A stretch of 40,878 nucleotides of DNA from Clostridiales bacterium. GTDB taxonomy: Bacteria > Bacillota > Clostridia > Christensenellales > Aristaeellaceae. Position numbers and translations under genes: made by a program. Of this stretch, positions 26,428 through 34,679 are shown in pieces. The DNA lies in contig JAAYOH010000025.1 of assembly GCA_012520375.1 (NCBI GenBank), positions 1 to 40,878 of the forward strand, read 5' to 3'. A model generated the notes under the pieces. That model did not search any database, was not told the origin of the DNA, and saw only the letters and a program-made list of their open reading frames with translations. Numbering within the stretch: the stretch's first letter is position 1; every line of letters begins with the position of its first letter.

Positions 26428-28332
26428 ATGAATATCACATTCCTGGGTGAAACCGGATCCTATCCCGAGGGGACCACTGCGCTGGACGTCATCGGCGCCC
26501 GGGACCCGGGGCTGCGCAAAAGCGCCCTGGCCGCAAAACTGGACGGAGAGCTCGTTTCCCTGAGCGCCCCCATCGGCCCGGGGGACCATGAGCTGGAAAT
26601 CCTGACCTTCGCAGAGGACGAGGGCCGCAAAACCCTGCGGCACAGCGCCAGCCACGTACTGGCCCAGGCGGTATTGCACCTGATCCCCGACGCCAAATTG
26701 GCCATCGGCCCTGCCATCGAAAACGGTTTCTACTACGATTTCGACGTGGACGAGCCCTTTACCCCCGAGTTCCTGACCCGGGTGGAAAAGGAAATGAAGA
26801 AGATCATCAAGAAGAACGATCGCATCGAGCGCTTTACCCTGTCCCGGGACGAGGCCATCGCCTTCTGTGAGCAGGCGGGCCAGCCCTACAAGGTGGAGTT
26901 GATCCGGGATCTGCCCGAGGATTCCGTCATTTCTTTCTATCGGCAGGGAGATTTCACCGACCTGTGCGCCGGTCCCCACCTGCCTTCCACCGGCAAGGTC
27001 AAGGCTTTCAAGCTCACCAGTGCCGCCGGAGCCTACTGGCGGGGCGACGAGCACAACAAGATGCTGCAGCGCATCTACGGCACCGCCTTCACCGAGAAGG
27101 AGGAACTGGACGCCTATCTGACCCGGCTGGAAGAAGCCAAGAAGCGGGACCACCGGCGCCTGGGCAGGGAGCTGGACCTGTACGCCATGATGGACGAGGG
27201 CCCGGGTTTCCCTTTTTTCTTCCCCAAGGGCATGATCCTGCGCAACCTCCTGGAGGACTACTGGCGCAAGATCCACACCGAAAACGGCTACGAGGAAATC
27301 AAGACCCCCATCATCCTGTCCCGCGCCCTGTGGGAGCGCTCGGGACACTGGGATCATTACAAGGACAACATGTACACCACCAAGATCGACGAGCAGGACT
27401 TTGCCATCAAGCCCATGAACTGCCCCGGTGGCATCCTGGTGTACAAGCGCAGGCTGTGGAGCTATCGGGACCTGCCCTGCCGCAGCGGCGAACTGGGCCT
27501 GGTACACCGCCACGAACTGTCCGGTGCATTGCACGGTCTGATGCGGGTGCGCTGCTTCACCCAGGACGACGCCCACATCTTCATGACCCCGGAGCAGATC
27601 AAGGACGAGATCAAGGGCGTGTACCGGCTCATCGATGAGGTATACAGCGTCTTCGGCTTCAAGTACCACATAGAACTGTCCACCCGCCCCGAGAACTCCA
27701 TCGGCACCGAGGAAATGTGGACCCTGGCCACCGAAGGCCTGCAGGGCGCCCTGGACGAACTGAACGTGCCCTATGTGGTGAACGAGGGGGACGGCGCCTT
27801 CTACGGACCCAAGATCGACTTCCACCTGGAGGACAGCATCGGCCGGACCTGGCAGTGCGGCACCATCCAACTGGATATGAACCTGCCCGAGCGCTTCGAC
27901 CTGACCTACACCGGGGCGGACGGGGAAAAGCATCGCCCCGTCATGATCCACCGGGTGGTTTTCGGCTCCATCGAACGCTTCATCGGCATCCTCACCGAGC
28001 ACTTTGCCGGGGCCTTCCCTCTGTGGCTCAGCCCGGTACAAGCCCGGATCATGACCATCACCAACCGGGCGGACGAGGCGGCAGAGCAGGTTTGCCTGGA
28101 ACTGAAGGCGGCGGGACTGCGGGTGGAGACCGATACCCGCAACGAGAAGATCGGCTTCAAGATCCGGGAAGCCAACGTGCAGAAGATCCCCTACATGCTG
28201 GTGCTGGGGGACAAGGAAGCGGAATCTGGCTGCGTAGCGGTGCGCTCCCGCAGGGAAGGGGACCTGGGGACCATGTCCCTGGAAGATCTGCTGGAAAAGA
28301 TGCTGAAAGAGGAACGGGAGAAGGCCCGCTAA
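26428..28332 (+). CDS. thrS: Threonyl-tRNA synthetase
   Basis: Charges tRNA-Thr. The 634-residue protein shows an N-terminal TGS domain (1-60), the editing domain with HSASH at about 72-76 and the later YCAGPH-type DLCAGPHLP, and the class II catalytic core with RHELSGALHGLMRVRCFTQDDAHIF. The zinc ligands are Cys332 (MNCPGG), His383 (DDAHIF) and His508 (MIHRVVFGS). The anticodon-binding domain closes the protein. I chose the ATG at 26428 because GGAGG at 26416-26420 is too close to the ATG at 26422. No T-box leader is present, unlike many Bacillota thrS genes; it appears to depend on the murA promoter. Confidence 0.97.
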   Translation: MNITFLGETGSYPEGTTALDVIGARDPGLRKSALAAKLDGELVSLSAPIGPGDHELEILTFAEDEGRKTLRHSASHVLAQAVLHLIPDAKLAIGPAIENGFYYDFDVDEPFTPEFLTRVEKEMKKIIKKNDRIERFTLSRDEAIAFCEQAGQPYKVELIRDLPEDSVISFYRQGDFTDLCAGPHLPSTGKVKAFKLTSAAGAYWRGDEHNKMLQRIYGTAFTEKEELDAYLTRLEEAKKRDHRRLGRELDLYAMMDEGPGFPFFFPKGMILRNLLEDYWRKIHTENGYEEIKTPIILSRALWERSGHWDHYKDNMYTTKIDEQDFAIKPMNCPGGILVYKRRLWSYRDLPCRSGELGLVHRHELSGALHGLMRVRCFTQDDAHIFMTPEQIKDEIKGVYRLIDEVYSVFGFKYHIELSTRPENSIGTEEMWTLATEGLQGALDELNVPYVVNEGDGAFYGPKIDFHLEDSIGRTWQCGTIQLDMNLPERFDLTYTGADGEKHRPVMIHRVVFGSIERFIGILTEHFAGAFPLWLSPVQARIMTITNRADEAAEQVCLELKAAGLRVETDTRNEKIGFKIREANVQKIPYMLVLGDKEAESGCVAVRSRREGDLGTMSLEDLLEKMLKEEREKAR

Positions 28333-28390
28333 GGTGCTTTGATGTGGAGGATCGCCGGAGCGGTCCCCCGTATGGTCCAAAAATGAAGAC

Positions 28391-28419
28391 GGGACCGACT
28401 TTGCATCGGTCCCATTTTT
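28391..28419 (+). terminator. Terminator of murA-thrS
   Basis: A perfect 8-bp stem GGGACCGA/TCGGTCCC (28391-28413) with a seven-base loop, followed by ATTTTT. It abuts the 3' end of the convergent tRNA gene and may end that transcript too, although T runs on that side are weaker. Confidence 0.88.
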
Positions 28420-28495
28420 GGCGTGCCTGGAGGGATTCGAACCCGCGACCTTTTGGTTCGTAGCCAAACACTCTATCCGGCTGAGCTACAGGCAC
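28419..28495 (-). tRNA. tRNA-Arg (anticodon ACG)
   Basis: A 77-base tRNA on the minus strand with a 7-bp acceptor stem (GTGCCTG/CAGGCAC), D arm with AGCTCAGCCGGATAGAGT, anticodon stem TTTGG/CCAAA enclosing CTACGAA (anticodon ACG, the A presumably edited to inosine), T arm GCGGGTTCGAATCCC, discriminator G and an encoded CCA. It has its own promoter. Confidence 0.95.
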
Positions 28496-28524
28496 ATGAC
28501 GCTGAATTGCTTCAACGAGTTTAT

Positions 28525-28553
28525 ATTATAGCGCAGCGGCCCCTCTTTGTCAA
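28525..28553 (-). promoter_or_regulatory. Consensus promoter of tRNA-Arg
   Basis: Minus strand TTGACA (28553-28548), exactly 17 bases with a GC-rich spacer, TATAAT (28530-28525). Both hexamers match the consensus. The start would be about 25 bases ahead of the mature tRNA. Confidence 0.9.
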
Positions 28554-28613
28554 GGGGAGCCGCCCGATATTGGGTTAATCTTTCAAGAATTGCGCCATAT
28601 CCCCCCCATGCTA

Positions 28614-28622
28614 TGGTATAAT
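28614..28622 (+). promoter_or_regulatory. Extended -10 promoter of the M50 protease-scpA unit
   Basis: TGGTATAAT, with TATAAT at 28617-28622, lies about 32 bases ahead of the protease start codon. No clear -35 at 17 bp. Confidence 0.6.
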
Positions 28623-28653
28623 AGGGTCCAATCACAGGAAATAAGGAGCCATT

Positions 28654-29421
28654 ATGCTGCTGGATCTTTTGCGGGGAAATTTTGAGTTGATCCCCTTCCT
28701 CCGGGATTTTCTGGTGAACCTCCCCGCCTTCGTCATCGCCCTTACCCTCCACGAGGCCGCCCACGCCTATGTAGCCTTGCGTTGCGGGGACCCCACGGCC
28801 AAACTCATGGGGCGGCTCACCCTGAACCCCCTGCGCCACCTGGACCCCAAGGGGTTTTTGTTCATGTTCATCGCCGGGGTGGGCTGGGCAAAACCCGTGC
28901 CGGTGAACCCACGGAATTTCCGCAATCCCCGCCGGGATGATTTTCTGGTTTCCGTGGCAGGCATCCTGGCCAATTTGCTGCTCTTCCTGCTCAGCACTTG
29001 TATCCTGTACGGCTTCGTCACGGCGGCCATGAACGGGCGGGGCTACGGGGCGTACTGGCTCCGCTTCGGCTATCAGTACGCCTTTGGGCTGACGGAGGAT
29101 TTGATCGTGCCGGAACTTGGGCAGGCAGCGGGGCTTTTCCACCGTTTTTTTGTCAACCTGGCCATCGTCAACATCAGCCTCGCCCTGTTCAACCTGCTGC
29201 CCGTCCCCCCCCTGGACGGCTACCACGTGTTCAACCACCTGATCCTTCGGAATAAAAACCTCTTCGCAAGCCCCCGGATGCGGCAATTGGGCAGCCTGCT
29301 CATCCTGGTGCTGGTGGTGAGCGGTGTTTTCAGCAAGATCTTCAACGTGGTGGTCATGGGCGCCTTCCGGGGCCTTGGGAGCCTGGCCTTCCTCATCGCC
29401 CGGGCTCTGGGCGTGACATAG
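28654..29421 (+). CDS. Site-2 protease family (M50) membrane metalloprotease
   Basis: A 255-residue intramembrane zinc protease of the small rhomboid-like S2P group. The active-site motif HEAAH (33-37) lies in a membrane helix and the third ligand in NLLPVPPLDGYHV near residue 185; four to six hydrophobic segments are present. There is no PDZ domain, unlike RseP or SpoIVFB-CBS forms, so the substrate is unclear. The start ATG follows AAGGAG. It lies eight bases before scpA, an arrangement commonly seen in Clostridia. Confidence 0.92.
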   Translation: MLLDLLRGNFELIPFLRDFLVNLPAFVIALTLHEAAHAYVALRCGDPTAKLMGRLTLNPLRHLDPKGFLFMFIAGVGWAKPVPVNPRNFRNPRRDDFLVSVAGILANLLLFLLSTCILYGFVTAAMNGRGYGAYWLRFGYQYAFGLTEDLIVPELGQAAGLFHRFFVNLAIVNISLALFNLLPVPPLDGYHVFNHLILRNKNLFASPRMRQLGSLLILVLVVSGVFSKIFNVVVMGAFRGLGSLAFLIARALGVT

Positions 29422-29429
29422 GAGCACAG

Positions 29430-30152
29430 ATGGCATACGTTGTATCCCTCAAACAATTTGACGGGCCCCTGGACTTGCTGCTCACCCTGGTGAGCCGGGC
29501 CAAAGTGGCCATCGAAGAGATCTTCGTCTCCCAGATCACCGAGCAGTACCTGGCCTCCATGGAAGGGGTAGACGAGCTGGACATGGACGCCGCCAGCGAG
29601 TTTCTGCAGATGGCGGCCACCCTGCTGGAAATCAAGTCCCGGGCGCTTTTGCCGGCGCCGCCCCCGGAGGAGGGAGAGGAGGAGTCCCCCGAGCAGGCCC
29701 TGATCCGCCAGCTCACCGAATACAAGGCTTTCCGGGAACTTTCCGAGCAGATGAAGGGTCTGGAAAAGGATGCCCGGGCCCTGATCACCAAGTTGCCGGA
29801 AGAATATCCCCTGCCGCCCCCCACCTACGAACTCACCGGGCTGACCCTGGAGGGGTTGACCCGGGCCTTCAACCGGATCCTGAAAAAAATCCAGGCCATG
29901 GAGGAGGGGACAGAGGTGCCCCATCGGGAGATCCGGCGGGATACCTTCACCCTTTCCGGCTGTATGTCACGCATCCAACGAAGGCTGCGGACAGCGGAGG
30001 CGCTGCATTTTTCCCAACTCTTCGACGGCGCCAGCAGCCGGATCGAAGTCATCTCGGTGTTCCTGGCCTTGCTGGAACTGGTCCGCTTGGGCAGGGTGGT
30101 CGTAAAGCAAAAACACGTATACGAAGAGATCCTGCTGAAACTGAATCGGTAA
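29430..30152 (+). CDS. scpA: Segregation and condensation protein A
   Basis: Kleisin subunit of the bacterial Smc-ScpAB complex that compacts and helps segregate the chromosome. The 240-residue product has the typical N-terminal Smc-neck-binding part (FDGPLDLLLTLVSRAKVAIEEIF, about 9-31), an acidic linker with proline-rich PAPPPEEGEEE (about 75-85), and the C-terminal winged helix (ISVFLALLELVRLGRV, about 205-225) that contacts the Smc head. The ATG follows TAGGAGC. scpB, often next in line, is not here; the convergent rpsR gene follows. Confidence 0.95.
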   Translation: MAYVVSLKQFDGPLDLLLTLVSRAKVAIEEIFVSQITEQYLASMEGVDELDMDAASEFLQMAATLLEIKSRALLPAPPPEEGEEESPEQALIRQLTEYKAFRELSEQMKGLEKDARALITKLPEEYPLPPPTYELTGLTLEGLTRAFNRILKKIQAMEEGTEVPHREIRRDTFTLSGCMSRIQRRLRTAEALHFSQLFDGASSRIEVISVFLALLELVRLGRVVVKQKHVYEEILLKLNR

Positions 30153-30154
30153 TC

Positions 30155-30185
30155 AAAAAAGACCGCCCCGTTCTTTGGGGCGGTC
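30155..30185 (-). terminator. Terminator of rpsF-ssb-rpsR
   Basis: A perfect 9-bp stem GACCGCCCC/GGGGCGGTC (30161-30185) is followed on the minus strand by TTTTTT (30160-30155). It lies between the convergent scpA and rpsR genes. Confidence 0.92.
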
Positions 30186-30197
30186 AACGTCTTATGC

Positions 30198-30455
30198 TCA
30201 GTCTGCAGCGTAGGGCATGAGCGCGATGGTCCGGGCGCGTTTGATGGCGATGGACAGCTGGCGCTGATGCTTGGCACAGGTACCGCTCATGCGGCGGGGC
30301 AGGATCTTGCCGCGCTCGTTGGTGGACCTGCGAAGGCGCGGGACATCCTTGTAATCGATGTGCTGGATTTTGTCTACACAGAACATGCAGACCTTCCTGC
30401 GGGGCCTGCGCCCACGCGGGCGCCTGGCGACGCGGTCGCCTCTATCTTCAGACAT
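30198..30455 (-). CDS. rpsR: 30S ribosomal protein S18
   Basis: An 85-residue ribosomal protein that binds 16S rRNA together with S6. The body ([33 protein letters not shown]) is typical. It keeps Cys23, Cys26, Cys60 and His63, so it is the zinc-ribbon form of S18. The N-terminus is unusually Arg-rich ([11 protein letters not shown]). The ATG follows CAGGAGGAAAG. Last gene of the rpsF-ssb-rpsR operon. Confidence 0.97.
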   Translation of the reverse strand: MSEDRGDRVARRPRGRRPRRKVCMFCVDKIQHIDYKDVPRLRRSTNERGKILPRRMSGTCAKHQRQLSIAIKRARTIALMPYAAD

Positions 30456-30482
30456 TCTTCTTTCCTCCTGCTCTCGTGATGG

Positions 30483-30914
30483 TTAGAACGGCAACTCGTC
30501 ATCCCCGGAGTCGGCTTCTCCGAAATCCGGCTCGTCCCCGCGGATGTTCACCGAGGGCTCGGGGGGAAGGGGTGCCTCTTCGTGATACTGCGCCTGGTTT
30601 CTGGAGCCCAGGAATTCGACCTCATCGGCGACGACCTCTGTGACGTAACGTCTCGTCCCGTCCTGCGCATCATAGGTACGGGTCTGGATCATTCCCGCCA
30701 CAGCGACCTTGCTCCCCTTGCTCAGGTAGCGGCTGCAAAGCTCCGCCTGCTGGCGCCAAGTGACAATCGGGATAAAGTCGGCTTCACGGATCCCCTGTTG
30801 ATTGGCAAAACGGCGGTTGACGGCCAGGGTAAAGGTGCAAACAGAAATGCCCGACTGGGTCGTACGCAACTCGGGGTCGCGGGTCAGATTGCCGATCAGG
30901 ATGGCCTTGTTCAT
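30483..30914 (-). CDS. ssb: Single-stranded DNA-binding protein
   Basis: A 143-residue SSB that coats single-stranded DNA during replication and repair. It has the OB fold (MNKAILIGNLTRDPELR, then TWRQQAELCSRYLSKGSKVAVAG), an acidic linker and the C-terminal tip DDELPF used to recruit partner proteins. The start ATG at 30914 has AGGTG six bases ahead; a GTG at 30923 in the same frame overlaps that site. It lies between rpsF and rpsR in the conserved order. Confidence 0.97.
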   Translation of the reverse strand: MNKAILIGNLTRDPELRTTQSGISVCTFTLAVNRRFANQQGIREADFIPIVTWRQQAELCSRYLSKGSKVAVAGMIQTRTYDAQDGTRRYVTEVVADEVEFLGSRNQAQYHEEAPLPPEPSVNIRGDEPDFGEADSGDDELPF

Positions 30915-30946
30915 CAAACACACCTGCCTTTCGTGGATCGATTGGA

Positions 30947-31378
30947 TTATGTCTCTGCGGGGGCTTCTTCCACGGCCTGCTGTGCAGGCTGCTCTGCGGC
31001 AGCTTCCGCCATTACTGGTGCTTCAGGGGCGGGAGCGGGGGCCGTATACTGGGGCTGGAAGGGCCTGAGGGGCTCGCGTTTGGGCGGCAGAGCGCCTTCG
31101 AAACGGATCACCAGATAGCGAAGGATCGACTCGGAGATCTGAAGGTTGCGCTGCAGTTCCCGGGGCAGGGCGGGAGGCGCGCTGATGTACATCAGGACAT
31201 AGTAGCCTTCCGTCTTGTAGTTGATCGCGTAGGCCAAGCGGCGCTTGCCCCACTCGTCGATGCGATCCACCTTGCCGCCGTTCTGCTCCACCAGGGAAGC
31301 AAAGCGGGCGATCAGTTCCTGGCGGACCTGATCCTCCAGCGCGGTATCGATCACATACATGACCTCGTATTGATTCAT
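30947..31378 (-). CDS. rpsF: 30S ribosomal protein S6
   Basis: A 143-residue S6, first gene of the operon. The N-terminal 95 residues carry the family fold (YEVMYVIDTALEDQV, IDEWGKRRLAYAIN, EGYYVLMYI, ISESILRYLVIRFE). The last 45 residues form an Ala/Pro/Glu-rich tail longer than in most Bacillota S6. The ATG is preceded by AAGGAGG. Expression is likely controlled by the S6:S18-binding hairpin at 31401-31433. Confidence 0.97.
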   Translation of the reverse strand: MNQYEVMYVIDTALEDQVRQELIARFASLVEQNGGKVDRIDEWGKRRLAYAINYKTEGYYVLMYISAPPALPRELQRNLQISESILRYLVIRFEGALPPKREPLRPFQPQYTAPAPAPEAPVMAEAAAEQPAQQAVEEAPAET

Positions 31379-31400
31379 GCGGTATATACCTCCTTATGGA

Positions 31401-31433
31401 CTTGCGGCCCTGAGCATTCTGCTTCAGGGCAAG
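31401..31433 (-). promoter_or_regulatory. S6:S18-binding leader motif of rpsF
   Basis: In the transcript, CUUG and CCCUGA pair with UCAGGG and CAAG, with the trinucleotide CCG bulged on the 3' side between the two helices and a 10-base loop. This is the signature of the leader through which the S6:S18 complex represses its own operon by mimicking its 16S rRNA site. It lies 22 bases ahead of the rpsF start codon. Confidence 0.85.
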
Positions 31434-31449
31434 GATGCGCTAAGTATTC

Positions 31450-31478
31450 ATTATACAGGATTTCGTCCGGTCTTTCAA
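31450..31478 (-). promoter_or_regulatory. Sigma-A promoter of rpsF-ssb-rpsR
   Basis: Minus strand TTGAAA (31478-31473), 17-base spacer, TATAAT (31455-31450), just ahead of the S6:S18 leader hairpin. Confidence 0.85.
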
Positions 31479-31511
31479 TGAATATATCCGAAACTCCTGG
31501 TTCGAAAATCG

Positions 31512-32234
31512 TTAAGCAAAGGAGCGGGCGATGATGTCGGCGATGGCGAAGTCGCTGGGGAAATAGCCCATCAGGGCGGAGGCGTTCAGGGTGTCCTGGA
31601 TGACCTGGACGTTCAGCATGGAGGTGATCAGGGGGACCACCGCCAGGATCAGGGACACAATGACGATGCCCCGCACCAGTCCGAAGGCGCCGCCCAGCAG
31701 CCAGTCAAAGTGCTTGAGCACCGGGAAGTGGAACACGTTGTTGAGCAGGTTGACGAGGAGCGTCACCAGGAAAAAGGCCACGACGAACAGGATCAGGAAG
31801 GAAGCCACGTTGATAATGGCCGACCAGATGGTCTGGTTCAGGTACTCCGCCATGGTATCGAAGCCCAGAGCGGAAAAGACCTGCTTGTCCACATTGCTCT
31901 GGAAAGCCGATACGATGGTCCTGGGCAGGGAACTCAATTCCCCCACAGCCTGGGCAAGCAACCCGTTCTGGGTAGCCCCCACCACCGACTGCTCCGCCAA
32001 CGTCACGTTTTTGAACATGGATGAGGCGTCCAGGTAGTATTCCAGCACCTTCATCAAGCTGGTATTGGACTGGATCGCCTTGGACAGCTGGGGATACAGC
32101 CGCTGGGCGCCGAAGAAGGCTGCCCCAAAGCCCAGCGTGGTCAGGCCAGAGGCCAGCAGGCCCTTGTACATGCCCGCCACCAGGGAAAGGCCCAGTACCG
32201 TCAAGATCACAAAATCGACAATGTTCAGATTCAT
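31512..32234 (-). CDS. CvpA family membrane protein
   Basis: A 240-residue protein with four hydrophobic segments: near residues 5-45 (VDFVILTVLGLSLVAGMYKG), one near 135-160 and one near 180-205. The opening NIVDFVILTVLGLSLVAGMYKGL is the CvpA signature (colicin V production homologues). The family is needed for colicin V export in E. coli, but its role in Bacillota is unknown. The ATG follows GGAGGAG. It lies 15 bases behind the DUF5711 gene, an association common in Clostridia. Confidence 0.88.
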   Translation of the reverse strand: MNLNIVDFVILTVLGLSLVAGMYKGLLASGLTTLGFGAAFFGAQRLYPQLSKAIQSNTSLMKVLEYYLDASSMFKNVTLAEQSVVGATQNGLLAQAVGELSSLPRTIVSAFQSNVDKQVFSALGFDTMAEYLNQTIWSAIINVASFLILFVVAFFLVTLLVNLLNNVFHFPVLKHFDWLLGGAFGLVRGIVIVSLILAVVPLITSMLNVQVIQDTLNASALMGYFPSDFAIADIIARSFA

Positions 32235-32249
32235 CGTTCTCCTCCATCC

Positions 32250-33338
32250 TCAGGGCAACGGGATCATGCAGACCCGTCCACCCGACGTCGTTACGCAATT
32301 TCTTCCCTTCGTAAGGTCCAGGACCTCGTCCACATACACGGGCAGCGCGTAGGTGGTCGGTACGGTATCCCCCATATGGCACACCATAACGTACTGGCCG
32401 GTAAAGGCATAGATGGCATCCCCCGACGCCACCACCCGCTTGGCGGGATAGGGCAGACGCACGCTCTGTTCAAGCTGCCCCCGGATCATGCGCACATCGC
32501 TGATCCCCCCGGCGCCGTCCGACTGATCCACCGGCACAAAGGCCATCATGGGGTTGGCGGCCTGGTCGTCGAGGCTCATCAGGTACCATCCATACACCAG
32601 GATGCGGTTGGCTTCGATCTCCTTCCCCGTATAGTCAAAATCCTTGATGTGGGTGGTCCCCACCGCCCGGATCTGGGAGGACTGGAACAGCACCTCGTAC
32701 AGCACCTGCTGGTTGTCCTCGATGGTCCCCGCCAACAGCTTGCCGGGCCGGTAGGTGCTGATGGTGCACACGGGCACGGTGCCCTCGGTGTTCAGGGACA
32801 TGAGCCAGAACAATGCGTCGTTGTTGAAAAAGCCGAAATCCAGCACGGTCTGGTTGGCGAGGCCGATCTTTTCCACCTGGCGTCCGCTGCTCTCCAGAAT
32901 AACGATGGAGCTGTTGTGCTCTTCGCCGATTTGCACGGCGGAAAACACTTTTCCGGCCCTGGCGTTCAGGATGGTGTCCTCCATGCTCCCGCTGAACAGG
33001 GTGAGGCCCTTGTCGCAGCTCAGGATGGACAACACGCCGCCCTTCCAGGTCGCCACGCCCCCGCTGTCCACTGAGAACCCCGCATCGGCTCCCGCCGCAT
33101 AGCTCCAGATCTGTTTTCCCTTTCCGTTCAGGGCGTGCAGTGTGGATCCGTCGTAATACGCAATGCCCTCATTCAACACCCTGACCCTTTGATTGTCCAG
33201 CGCAGGCGTCTGAATGACCGTCCGCAGCTGGGCCGAATGCCCCCTTGCAATGCTGCGGGCCAGCAGGAACGCCCCCACGCACAACGCAAGCACCACGACC
33301 AGCGCACCCAGCCAAGCGACGCCGCGTTTGCTTCTCAC
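32250..33338 (-). CDS. DUF5711 family membrane-anchored protein
   Basis: A 362-residue protein with an N-terminal membrane anchor (VAWLGALVVVLALCVGAFLLA, about 8-28) and an extracellular body of repeated beta-rich segments that suggests a propeller (for example IAYYDGSTLHALNGKGKQIWSY, FAVxxGD-type repeats later). The start is GTG at 33338, seven bases after GGAGGG; an overlapping ATG at 33340 is out of frame. It precedes the CvpA gene in one transcript. I infer the family from layout and neighbour; no function is known. Confidence 0.75.
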   Translation of the reverse strand: MRSKRGVAWLGALVVVLALCVGAFLLARSIARGHSAQLRTVIQTPALDNQRVRVLNEGIAYYDGSTLHALNGKGKQIWSYAAGADAGFSVDSGGVATWKGGVLSILSCDKGLTLFSGSMEDTILNARAGKVFSAVQIGEEHNSSIVILESSGRQVEKIGLANQTVLDFGFFNNDALFWLMSLNTEGTVPVCTISTYRPGKLLAGTIEDNQQVLYEVLFQSSQIRAVGTTHIKDFDYTGKEIEANRILVYGWYLMSLDDQAANPMMAFVPVDQSDGAGGISDVRMIRGQLEQSVRLPYPAKRVVASGDAIYAFTGQYVMVCHMGDTVPTTYALPVYVDEVLDLTKGRNCVTTSGGRVCMIPLP

Positions 33339-33393
33339 ATTTGTACCCTCCAGATTTGCTCAATGCCCCGCCTCCGGAAAGATTCAAGGGGTC

Positions 33394-33422
33394 TTGCCAG
33401 AAGTCAGCGCTACCATTATAAT
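33394..33422 (+). promoter_or_regulatory. Sigma-A promoter of nagA
   Basis: TTGCCA (33394-33399), 17-base spacer, TATAAT (33417-33422). Confidence 0.8.
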
Positions 33423-33485
33423 AGAAATATCCGAATGTTGCAACGGTTTGTCGCCCTTCCCGCCCGAAAAAAGGAGGAAAACTCT

Positions 33486-34613
33486 ATGCTTATCTTTGCC
33501 CAACGCCTGTTTGACGGCGCACAGCTCCAGGAGGATCGGGTGGTGGAGATCCGGAACGGACGGATCCACAGGGTAGAAGCCGCAGCCCCCGATGCCTCCG
33601 CAGACCTGGCCTGTCCCCTGCTCGCCCCCGGCTTCATCGACCTGCACATCCACGGCTGTCGGGGCTTTGACACCATGGGCGGCGCAGAACACATCCGGGG
33701 CATGGCCCGGGCATTGCCTGAATACGGCGTCACCGGTTTTCTCCCCACCACCGTAGCCGCAAGCATCCCGGACACCCGGCTGGCGCTGAAAGGGGCGGCG
33801 GAACTGATGGAAGCCTCCCCGGGGGCGCGGGTGCTGGGCTGCCACCTGGAGGGCCCCTTTCTGAACCCCTTCCGGAAGGGGGCACAGCCCGAAGCCTTCC
33901 TTCTGCCTCCCTCCCTGTCCGCTTATGAGGCCCTGACGGCGGGGTATCGGCACGCGGTGCGCATGATGACCATCGCCCCGGAACTCCCGGGGGCTCCGGA
34001 ACTGATGGAGGCCCTCAAGGGAGAGATCGTCCTGTCCGCAGGCCACACCAACGCCACCTTTGAGCAGCTCCTCGGGGCGGTGGGCAGGGGGCTCTCCCAG
34101 ATCACCCACTTGTTTAACGCCATGAGCCCCCTGTCCCACCGGGCGCCGGGGGCGGCCGGAGCGGCGCTGTCCTCCGAAGCCTTGTGTGTCCAGGTGATCG
34201 CAGACCTGGTCCACCTGCATCCCGCCGTCCTGCGGTTGATCCGCCAATGCAAGCCCCAGGGAAACTGCCTGCTCATCACCGACGCCATCGAGGCGACGGG
34301 GATGCCGGACGGCACCTATCGGCTGGGATTCAACAAGGTGCTGGTGAAGGGCAACGAGGCCCGGCTCCCGGACGGCACCCTGGCGGGCAGCGTGCTCACC
34401 ATGGACCGGGCGGTGCGCAACATGATATCGGCGGGGGGCGCGGACTTGGCCCAGGCCCTGGGCATGGCCAGCCGAAACCCCGCGGACGCTTTGGGCATCC
34501 CGGACATGGGCCGCATCCAGCCCGGCGCCCGGGCGGATCTGGTCTTCCTGGACCAGGATCTCACGGTGCGCTCCACCATGGTGGACGGACGAATCCTGTT
34601 CACCCGCAGCTGA
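33486..34613 (+). CDS. nagA: N-acetylglucosamine-6-phosphate deacetylase
   Basis: Removes acetyl from GlcNAc-6-phosphate, feeding amino-sugar recycling and catabolism. The 375-residue amidohydrolase shows the metal-binding HIHG (about 51-54), GCHLEGPFLNP with the metal-ligand Glu (about 120), AGHTNA, THLFNAM with the substrate His, and the catalytic Asp in LITDAIEATG (about 265). The ATG at 33486 follows AAAAAAGGAGG; an in-frame extension upstream to 33135 lies inside the divergent gene and is not used. nagB and transport genes are not adjacent. The stop codon is six bases from the first parS site. Confidence 0.95.
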   Translation: MLIFAQRLFDGAQLQEDRVVEIRNGRIHRVEAAAPDASADLACPLLAPGFIDLHIHGCRGFDTMGGAEHIRGMARALPEYGVTGFLPTTVAASIPDTRLALKGAAELMEASPGARVLGCHLEGPFLNPFRKGAQPEAFLLPPSLSAYEALTAGYRHAVRMMTIAPELPGAPELMEALKGEIVLSAGHTNATFEQLLGAVGRGLSQITHLFNAMSPLSHRAPGAAGAALSSEALCVQVIADLVHLHPAVLRLIRQCKPQGNCLLITDAIEATGMPDGTYRLGFNKVLVKGNEARLPDGTLAGSVLTMDRAVRNMISAGGADLAQALGMASRNPADALGIPDMGRIQPGARADLVFLDQDLTVRSTMVDGRILFTRS

Positions 34614-34618
34614 AGATT

Positions 34619-34634
34619 TGTTTCACGTGAAACA
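34619..34634. other. parS: parS site 1 (ParB/Spo0J loading site)
   Basis: TGTTTCACGTGAAACA, a perfect 16-bp palindrome identical to the Bacillota parS consensus. ParB binds it to nucleate the partition complex and load Smc-ScpAB. Lies in the short gap between nagA and the phosphoesterase-like gene. Confidence 0.95.
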
Positions 34635-34645
34635 CCCCGGCGCTG

Positions 34646-34661
34646 TGTTTCACGTGAAACA
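34646..34661. other. parS: parS site 2 (ParB/Spo0J loading site)
   Basis: Second exact copy of TGTTTCACGTGAAACA, centre 27 bp from the first. Two perfect copies in 43 bp cannot reasonably be chance and mark the region as origin-proximal in the usual Bacillota arrangement. Confidence 0.95.
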
Positions 34662-34679
34662 TTTTGGGAGGTGCTTCCC

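Noticed and set aside
25012-28467. 1151-codon minus-strand open frame across murA and thrS.
   Set aside because: Antisense to two essential, fully conserved genes; no independent signals.
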